Positions 1-4,483 of a stretch of 6,871 nt of DNA are shown here, one piece after another. The translations under genes and the position numbers were made by a program. Where the stretch lies: positions 1-6,871 of the forward strand of contig JAPLGR010000588.1 in the NCBI GenBank assembly GCA_026390045.1, written 5' to 3'. Below the pieces are notes generated by a model. That model was not told the origin of the DNA. It saw only the letters and a program-made list of their open reading frames with translations, and did not search any database. Source of the stretch: Chloroflexota bacterium (GTDB lineage Bacteria; Chloroflexota; Anaerolineae; Anaerolineales; E44-bin32). Position 1 is the first letter of the stretch, and every line of letters begins with the position of its first letter.

Positions 1-287
1 CCTGCCTGGCCTGTGAAGAGCCAGGCGAGCTGCTGGGCGGATTCCTCCGGCTGCGCCAGCGCCAGCTGAGCGATCTGCTCGCGCACCGGCTTCGGCAACC
101 GATTCCAGAACCGCCGGCGCTTCGACGGCGGCGGCAACCCCTTCTCGCCGTCTCGCTGGTACTGCTGGTACCAGCGGTAGAAGCTACTGCGAGGGACGTC
201 CAGTTCGTCCAACGTGCGCCCCACCGGCAAGGCGGAGTGCCCGACCAAGTGGGTGAGCTCCTGCTTCTCGGCCGCCAAGCGCCGCAT
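1..287 (-). CDS. IS3-family transposase OrfB, N-terminal part (cut by window edge)
   Basis: This is the start of the catalytic subunit of an IS3-type transposase, which would cut and join the element's ends. Reading from the ATG at 287 gives 95 residues with no stop before the window edge. It opens MRRLAAEKQELTHLVGHS, followed by a helix-turn-helix region containing PRSSFYRWYQQY (about residues 32-43), RRFWNRLPKPVREQI (58-72) and QQLAWLFTGQ (85-94). This pattern is typical of the HTH-bearing N-terminus of IS3 OrfB (known family feature). The DDE catalytic core would lie outside the window. The ATG overlaps the orfA stop codon as TAATG, and orfB is in the -1 frame relative to orfA, which fits translational coupling or frameshifting. 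The frame is also open upstream to a GTG at 299. I see no A6G-type slippery run near the overlap. Confidence 0.8.
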   Translation of the reverse strand, partial: MRRLAAEKQELTHLVGHSALPVGRTLDELDVPRSSFYRWYQQYQRDGEKGLPPPSKRRRFWNRLPKPVREQIAQLALAQPEESAQQLAWLFTGQA

Positions 288-627
288 TACTTGTCCCACG
301 GCGGTTCCTTGCCCAGCAAGCTCTTCTTGAGCAAGCGGCTCTTCAGGGACAGCTCGGACGCCAGCTGCTTCAGCTGTTCGAGCTCCGCCCGCATCTCATT
401 CACCTGCCGGCTGCCCGCCTGGCGCTCGGTGTCCCTCACCAGGCGCTGCTTGCCGGCTTCTAGGAAGTCCTTGCTCCATCCGAAGGTGCCGCGTCCTTGG
501 CGGTACGATAGTAGAGGTTCGACGGGATCCCTTCCCGCCGGCACAGGGCGGCGATGCTCGTCTCGCCGCGCAAGCCTTCCAGGACAATCGGGACCTTCTC
601 CTCTGCCGAGTACTTCTTGCGGGTCAC
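287..627 (-). pseudogene. IS3-family transposase OrfA, broken by a 26-nt insertion
   Basis: OrfA is the small helix-turn-helix DNA-binding protein of IS3 elements. Its N-terminal part reads from the GTG at 627: (M)TRKKYSAEEKVPIVLEG, then ETSIAALCRREGIPSNLYYR. Its C-terminal part, KDFLEAGKQRLVRDTERQAG followed by a leucine-rich coiled-coil segment (ELEQLKQLASELSLKSRLLKKSL), lies in a different frame and ends at the TAA at 287-289. The two parts join into a protein of about 104 residues, the normal length, if 26 nt between the repeats GTCCTTG at 467-473 and 493-499 are removed. As it stands, the first frame stops at 460 and the protein is truncated. The usual KVRIVLEG also reads KVPIVLEG, putting a proline in the first helix. 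The frame is open upstream to an ATG at 726, but the family start is at 627. Identification is confident; inactivation is inferred. Confidence 0.75.
467..499. repeat. Short direct repeats flanking the orfA insertion
   Basis: GTCCTTG occurs at 467-473 and again at 493-499, exactly 26 nt apart. Removing one repeat unit restores a normal-length OrfA reading frame across the junction (YYRTAKDFLEAG in place of the family YYRWSKDFLEAG). This fits replication slippage or a short imperfect duplication as the source of the frame break. Both copies encode a KD preceded by two residues (TAKD and WSKD), as if two versions of the same codons lie side by side. Confidence 0.55.
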
Positions 628-719
628 CCGACGGATGGTCCGGGCGGTAGCTTCCGCGCTCCCCTTCTTCTTGGCCCTTCTGCCTCCCGTCTCGCCATAC
701 CAGGGCCGAGAAGTGAGTC

Positions 720-950
720 TCAGCAAACGGCTCCCAATGTCCCATTCGGTCTGACGACATACACCAAAATCGCACTGTCCTCCGGCATCGGCGAGCCAGG
801 CTCCAAGAAGCCCTGTCGGCCGGTCAGCTCATGGCAGCGGTGTACGGTGATCCGCGAGATCCTCAAGTCTTGGGTGATACGCCGCTCGCTCTCGCCGGTG
901 CGCAAGCGGTGAGTCAAGTCACGCAGGTAGTTCATGTGTCGACGCTCCAC
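720..950 (-). pseudogene. IS21-family IstA-like transposase, N-terminal fragment
   Basis: IstA is the transposase of IS21-type elements. From the GTG at 950 the frame reads 76 residues: MERRHMNYLRDLTHRLRTGE, then SERRITQDLRISRITVHRCH and ELTGRQGFLEPGSPMPEDSA. The pattern of a short basic start, RLR-GES-RRI-DL-ISR-TV and then QGFLEPG-PMP is the N-terminal helix-turn-helix of IstA-like proteins (family knowledge). After about residue 60 (near 770) the sequence stops looking like IstA and ends at a TGA at 720-722. The IstA integrase core and the IstB ATPase are absent. A strong Shine-Dalgarno sequence (GGAGGAGG, 956-963) sits 5 nt before the GTG, which decides the start; the ATG at 935 is a second option. 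The simplest reading is that the IS3 element to the left inserted into, or recombined with, this gene and cut it off. Confidence 0.6.
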
Positions 951-955
951 CGTAT

Positions 956-963
956 CCTCCTCC
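956..963 (-). promoter_or_regulatory. Shine-Dalgarno for the istA-like fragment
   Basis: The minus strand reads GGAGGAGG here, five bases before the GTG at 950. It is the best ribosome binding site in the left part of the window and favours the GTG over the unsupported ATG at 1025 in the same frame. Confidence 0.6.
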
Positions 964-1025
964 AAGCCAGACCGGCCGGAGGAGTCTAGCCGCCCGCAAG
1001 CCCCACACGGTGCGGGCTGGTCCAT

Positions 1026-1797
1026 GTCGGGCGGCGATGGGTGGTCAACATCAGGCGATCACACCCGGTATGCATCAGTCGACCGTTCCTGGTCCAGTCT
1101 AGGACGGTCAATGACACTAGGGCCCTGGGCTTCGCATTCTGGCCCTATCCCACCTGCCGCGACCGGCTTCCCGGCTGGACTTCTGGGCAGCCGCTGCGGG
1201 TCAGACAAAGCATGCCGGGTTGTGAGCATGTCCATCCAGCCCCGAGTCTTGGATCATCGTCGTCGCGGACCGAGCTCTCGCTCGCGGCCTCATGAGGCGA
1301 GAGCATCCTGGCCCGATTCGGCAACAAGGCAAGCTGGCGCCGGCCAAGGCCATTCCTCCTCAGATCTTTACACAGCTTGTTGCCCAGGATGCTCCGCGCG
1401 ACGCGACTTGGACCGCCAGCTGTCCTGGTCCATGGTCGGCAGGAGAAAGCAACAGAGACCCCTGCCCTGACAAGAGCAGATTGGTCCCTCAGGAACACGA
1501 GGTGGCCATATACCGAGCCGGAATCGACGTCGTTCTCAAGACAAGACGCCACTTCCGAGCTCTTCCTGCAAACGATGGGCTGGTCCTGGGGATCGCCTTC
1601 ATCACACCCAGGCTCCGCCCCGGGATGTCGTTTTGTCGCTGTCAACTCCGCGGGCGCGCATTGGGCTACGGGCATGCACGTGGACGTGCTGGCTGAAGCA
1701 GTCCTCGTCGCCGTCAACGGCGGACTCTGCGGCACGCGGCTCGCCCGCGGCAGCTGCCGCGCCGAGGAGCGGCTCACCCTCCCGGATTCTTCCACGA
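1026..1797. other. Gene-free stretch, probably decayed mobile-element DNA
   Basis: About 770 bp hold several open frames on both strands (for example minus 1145-1795 and plus 1292-1696), but none shows a domain I recognise. They overlap each other extensively and their composition is what GC-rich non-coding DNA gives by chance. The octamer CTGGTCCA occurs three times (1017-1024, 1089-1096, 1425-1432), twice extended to CTGGTCCATG. Lying between an istA-like fragment and the repeats at 1798-1873, this is most simply the degraded flank of one or more old insertions. I see no RNA gene or CRISPR array. Confidence 0.4.
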
Positions 1798-1852
1798 GGG
1801 GCCGAATGTCAGCGGCAAGCTGTGGACACGTCAGGGGGGTCCGAATGTCAGC
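1798..1852. repeat. Direct repeat pair GGG(G/T)CCGAATGTCAGC
   Basis: Two 16-base copies lie at 1798-1813 (GGGGCCGAATGTCAGC) and 1837-1852 (GGGTCCGAATGTCAGC), 39 bases apart and identical at 15 of 16 positions. On the minus strand they read GCTGACATTCGG(A/C)CCC. Short repeated sites near a terminus are typical of IS21-type ends, where they bind the transposase, and an IstA fragment lies in the same region. The assignment to an IS21 end is therefore reasonable but not proven. The pair stops just short of the response regulator gene. Confidence 0.5.
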
Positions 1853-1873
1853 CGCCGGGTCAGCAACCCCCCT
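1833..1873. repeat. Inverted repeat touching the response regulator stop codon
   Basis: AGGGGGGT (1833-1840) and ACCCCCCT (1866-1873) are perfect 8-base inverted copies separated by 25 bases; the spacer contains the second CCGAATGTCAGC. The right arm ends on the first base of the stop codon (1873-1875) of the response regulator. It could fold as a stem behind the gene, but no T-run follows, so an intrinsic terminator is unconvincing. It may instead be part of a transposon end inserted at the gene terminus. Confidence 0.4.
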
Positions 1874-2316
1874 CAGACACTAGCCAGCCGATCGGCGAGA
1901 TCGACGAGTTCCACGCGCGCCGTGTCAGGCTCGGGGGGTGCCAGCCAGTATTCGATCAGCGAAGTGACCTCCTCGAAGGTGAACGGCTTGACCAGATAGG
2001 CACTGGCGCCGCGTTCCCAGGCCGAGAAGCGATCTGCCGGCATCGCCTTGGCGCTGGCCATGATCAGCGGCACACTCAGAAACCGCGGATCGGAGGCCAG
2101 GTGCCGCACGAGTGTCAGGCCGTCAACCCCGGGCATCATGACATCCAACATGATCAGCTCGGGCGTGGCGAGCTCGAGCGCCTTGAGCGCCTCGCCGGCC
2201 GATTCGGCCACCAGCACCGTGTGGCCCTGACTGCGCAGTACGTCGGCGATAGCCTCGCGGTAGGCTCGCTCATCGTCGACGACCAGGATGGTGGCAGGGT
2301 GCCGAGAGGTATTCAT
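1873..2316 (-). CDS. Single-domain response regulator (CheY-like receiver)
   Basis: This 147-residue cytoplasmic protein is a stand-alone receiver that would accept a phosphoryl group from a histidine kinase. All the key positions are present: the acidic pair D14-D15 in ILVVDDE, the phosphoacceptor D58 in IMLDVMMPG, S88 at the switch Ser/Thr position, aromatic Y107, and K110 in VKPF. The receiver fold covers about residues 8-128, and a short acidic tail with no known domain follows. No DNA-binding or enzyme domain is attached, so it must act through protein contacts or as a phosphorelay intermediate. The ATG at 2316 is supported by AAGGAG at 2324-2329, 7 nt upstream. It lies 475 bp behind the large hybrid kinase on the same strand, its most likely partner by position. 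That gap suggests its own promoter. The gene is intact and ends against the repeats at 1833-1873. Confidence 0.92.
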   Translation of the reverse strand: MNTSRHPATILVVDDERAYREAIADVLRSQGHTVLVAESAGEALKALELATPELIMLDVMMPGVDGLTLVRHLASDPRFLSVPLIMASAKAMPADRFSAWERGASAYLVKPFTFEEVTSLIEYWLAPPEPDTARVELVDLADRLASV

Positions 2317-2323
2317 CGTTTTG

Positions 2324-2329
2324 CTCCTT
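2324..2329 (-). promoter_or_regulatory. Shine-Dalgarno of the response regulator
   Basis: The minus strand reads AAGGAG seven bases before the ATG at 2316, within the purine-rich leader GAAGGGGAAGGAGC. It fixes the start codon. Confidence 0.75.
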
Positions 2330-2357
2330 CCCCTTCAATCCGGGGTGTCATGAAATC

Positions 2358-2363
2358 ATCATA
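2358..2363 (-). promoter_or_regulatory. Possible -10 box of the response regulator
   Basis: The minus strand reads TATGAT 41 bases before the start codon, one mismatch from the TATAAT consensus and the only AT-rich patch in this GC-rich interval. No good -35 hexamer lies at the expected distance, so this is only a suggestion. Confidence 0.25.
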
Positions 2364-2718
2364 GGACGGAGCAGGAAGCCCGTGCCCTACGGTCAGGTTG
2401 CCACCCGCCTGCGAAGGCCACGCCTGCCGCAAGCTCCCCGAAAGGTCCCGGTTGACCGACGGTGGCACATGTGCAACTTGTGGGAGCCTGGGGCGCGGAG
2501 TCGCCAGATGTGGGAGTAGGTGCCAACAGGCTGCAGGGGGGTCGGCTCAGGCGTCCAGACGGAGGTGAGGGAGACGGTGGAAGAGGGGGAGTTTCCGAGG
2601 GAGGCGGGGGTTGAAGGTAGAGCCGGCCGGAGGCCTGGCCGGCAAGTCCCTCCCAAGCCATTACCTTGGGATGGCACCTGTCAAAGCGGCTCGGACAAGG
2701 CAATGCCGCGGGACCGGA
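2364..2718. other. Gene-free interval between kinase and response regulator
   Basis: Open frames here are GC-driven and show no domain; the longest (minus 2359-2850, 163 aa) is Pro/Ser-rich low-complexity sequence that runs back into the kinase end. The plus strand is strongly purine-biased at about 2558-2621, with G runs at 2569-2571, 2585-2589, 2599-2601 and 2606-2610. A perfect inverted repeat GCCGGCC/GGCCGGC lies at 2622-2628 and 2637-2643 with an 8-base loop. The interval may hold the leader of the response regulator or the remains of a lost gene. I can support no product. Confidence 0.4.
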
Positions 2719-2760
2719 TGGCCCAGGGAGGGCCAGAAGCGCACACCCTGTCCTACAGGG
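2719..2760 (-). terminator. Two small hairpins behind the kinase gene
   Basis: CCCTGT/ACAGGG (2746-2751 and 2755-2760, loop of 3) and TGGCCC/GGGCCA (2719-2724 and 2730-2735, loop of 5) lie in tandem 32 to 73 bases after the kinase stop codon. Neither is followed by a T-run on the minus strand, so they are not standard intrinsic terminators. They could still stabilise the 3' end of the kinase transcript or aid termination. Confidence 0.3.
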
Positions 2761-2791
2761 ACTCGGCGGTTGAAGTCTTCCTGCTGGACTT

Positions 2792-4483
2792 CTAGGCCGC
2801 GCCGGACGACAACGCGCGGTGGACCACCTGGGCCAGCGTCTCTGGCCCAATCGGTTTCCCCAGCCAGACGACGCCCTTGCGCGAGAGCAGGGCCCGATCG
2901 TCCTCGCCCAGCGGATACCCGGTCATCAGGATTATCCTGACCGAGGGGTAGCTGGCGGCGAGCATTTCGTGCAGCGCCTTGCCACCGATCTCCGGCATGA
3001 CCATGTCCGAGATGACCAGGGCGACGTCGCGATGCGACTCGAGCACCTCCAGTGCCATCCGACCGTTCTCGGCCTCAATTGCGCGGTAGTTCAGCATCTC
3101 GAGGATCTCACATAGTGCCTGCCGGGTGGCGAGGTTGTCCTCCACCACCAGGACGGTCTCGCCTTGGCCCTGTTGCAGGGGTTCGAGCTCGGAGGGCGCG
3201 GCTTCTTCCACCTCCCCGGTCTCCAAGGGCAGATAGATCGTGAAGCGTGTCCCGGTGCCCGGCACGCTCTCGGCCTGGATGAAACCGTCGTGCTGGCGAA
3301 CGATGCCGAACACCTGCGCCAGCCCGAGGCCCGTGCCCTCCGCCCCCTTGTTTGAAAAGAAAGGCTCGAAGACGAATGGCAGGTCCTGCTCGGGGATGCC
3401 TATGCCGGTATCTTCGACCGTCACCCGGACCCACGTGCCAGGCAGAAGGTCCGGCAGCGGTGGCGCAGTGCCAGGCGTGAGGCTGAGCTTCTTCAACCCG
3501 AGGCGGAGATCACCGCCGTCGGGCATCGCGTCACGGGCGTTGGCGGCCAGATTCAGCATGGCCTGCTGCAGGCGGCCGGAGTCCGCCCGCACCAGGAAGG
3601 CGTCGCCCTCGCGCGTGAAGGACAGCTTGATGTTCTCGGGTATCGTGCGGTGGAGCAGCGCCATCAGGCCCTCGAGGAACCCGCCCAGCTCAATCGGGCG
3701 GCGCTCCATGATCGTCTTGCGGCTGAAGTCAAGGATCTGCTGCACCAGGCCAGCGGCGCGCTGGGCCTGTTCCTGGATTGTCCCCAGGCGGGCGCGGGCA
3801 CGGTCCGGGGTGGAGGAATCCCGGCGGAGCATCTCAGTGTGGAGCAGGATCGGGCCGAGCAGGTTGTTAAAGTCATGGGCGATGCCGGCCGCCATGCGGC
3901 CGATGGCCGCCAGGTTGCGCTGTTGTTCAGCTTCCTGAAACAGCCGGAGTTGCTCGGTCACCTCGCGCAGCGTGATGACCCATCCCTGGGTTTCAAGGTC
4001 GAGCAGAATCGGGCTGATCAGCATGTCGAAGATGCGCGGCGGGTGATCGGAAGAGCTGATCTGATACAGGCGCCCTTCGATGCCCGGTGCGAGCGCGCTG
4101 GTCAGCGTGCGGCCGCCCAGCGAGTTCAAGGCGCCGGAGGCGTCGAATTCCGCCAGCGTGCCCAGGTATTCCTGGGCGAGCGGATTGACGATATGCGGCC
4201 GGCGGGTGCCGTCCAGGACCAGGAAGCCCTCCGGTGCGTTCTCCAGAATTGTCTGCAGCTGGCGCGCCTGACCCTGCGTCCAGTGCAGGAGCTGCAAACG
4301 ATGGACGGCGCCGCCTATCTGGTGGGCGACGGCCTGCACTAGCGCGATCTCTTCTTCCGTCCAGACATGCGACTCGGAGGAAGCGACGCTCATCCCGCCG
4401 ATCACCCGGTCCGACATGGGGATCGGAACGGTCAGCGAGGAGCGCAGCCCGTTGGCCAGCGAGTCGCGGGCCACGGACAGCAA
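2792..4483 (-). CDS. Hybrid histidine kinase, C-terminal half (GAF end, PAS, HisKA, HATPase, receiver)
   Basis: This 563-residue frame is the catalytic half of a hybrid sensor kinase. From the TTG at 4483, residues 1-66 are the end of a GAF domain (LTVPIPMSDRVIGGMSVASS, WTEEEIALVQAVAHQIG). Residues 72-180 form a PAS-like domain (ILENAPEGFLVLDG to ITLREVTEQ). HisKA has H203 in GIAHDFNNLLGP as phosphoacceptor. HATPase_c has the N box NLAANARDAM (311-320), the G1 box DTGIGIP (358-364), the F box EPFFSNKG (373-380) and the G2 box GTGLGLAQVFG (383-393). A canonical receiver at about 443-560 has E448-D449, D493, T521 and K543. The ATP-binding and phosphotransfer parts thus look intact. There is no good start codon: the TTG at 4483 lies inside the GAF domain without a clear ribosome binding site, the first ATG is at 4417, and the frame is open to 4648. 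It is therefore best seen as the 3' part of the gene starting at 6198, split by a frame break. No transmembrane segment is visible. Confidence 0.85.
   Translation of the reverse strand: MLSVARDSLANGLRSSLTVPIPMSDRVIGGMSVASSESHVWTEEEIALVQAVAHQIGGAVHRLQLLHWTQGQARQLQTILENAPEGFLVLDGTRRPHIVNPLAQEYLGTLAEFDASGALNSLGGRTLTSALAPGIEGRLYQISSSDHPPRIFDMLISPILLDLETQGWVITLREVTEQLRLFQEAEQQRNLAAIGRMAAGIAHDFNNLLGPILLHTEMLRRDSSTPDRARARLGTIQEQAQRAAGLVQQILDFSRKTIMERRPIELGGFLEGLMALLHRTIPENIKLSFTREGDAFLVRADSGRLQQAMLNLAANARDAMPDGGDLRLGLKKLSLTPGTAPPLPDLLPGTWVRVTVEDTGIGIPEQDLPFVFEPFFSNKGAEGTGLGLAQVFGIVRQHDGFIQAESVPGTGTRFTIYLPLETGEVEEAAPSELEPLQQGQGETVLVVEDNLATRQALCEILEMLNYRAIEAENGRMALEVLESHRDVALVISDMVMPEIGGKALHEMLAASYPSVRIILMTGYPLGEDDRALLSRKGVVWLGKPIGPETLAQVVHRALSSGAA

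Larger units (their letters stand above)
1..770 (-). mobile_element. IS3-family insertion sequence, left part outside the window
   Basis: This stretch carries an IS3-type orfA followed by orfB on the minus strand in the usual order, so it is one insertion sequence that continues past base 1. Its upstream end is not precisely defined. The istA-like reading frame to the right stops resembling its family near 770-760, and orfA starts near 627, so the element edge lies between about 627 and 770. I could not pick out a terminal inverted repeat or target duplication because the other end is outside the window. The broken orfA (see that entry) suggests this copy makes no normal OrfA or OrfAB, so it is probably inactive on its own. 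Confidence 0.7.

Noticed and set aside
1145..1795. 216-aa minus-strand open frame in the gene-free stretch
   Set aside because: No recognisable domain, no ribosome binding site, and composition like random GC-rich DNA. A decayed gene cannot be excluded, but I cannot support it.
1633..2364. 243-aa plus-strand open frame across the response regulator
   Set aside because: It is antisense to a response regulator with every catalytic residue and a good ribosome binding site, and its translation shows no domain.
2375..2395. Sigma-54-type promoter (GGGCACGGGCTTCCTGC) upstream of the response regulator
   Set aside because: The GG and GC elements are about two bases too far apart for the -24/-12 pattern.
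2569..2610. G-quadruplex from four G runs on the plus strand
   Set aside because: The loops would be about 13, 9 and 4 bases, too long for a confident prediction; such runs are expected in GC-rich DNA.
2359..2850. 163-aa minus-strand Pro/Ser-rich open frame between kinase and response regulator
   Set aside because: It overlaps the kinase 3' end in another frame and is low-complexity sequence from the polypyrimidine strand.
3240..4342. Plus-strand open frames of about 230 aa opposite the kinase (3240-3938 and 3650-4342)
   Set aside because: They are mirror frames of the HisKA/HATPase coding sequence in GC-rich DNA; their translations are low-complexity and unlike any family.
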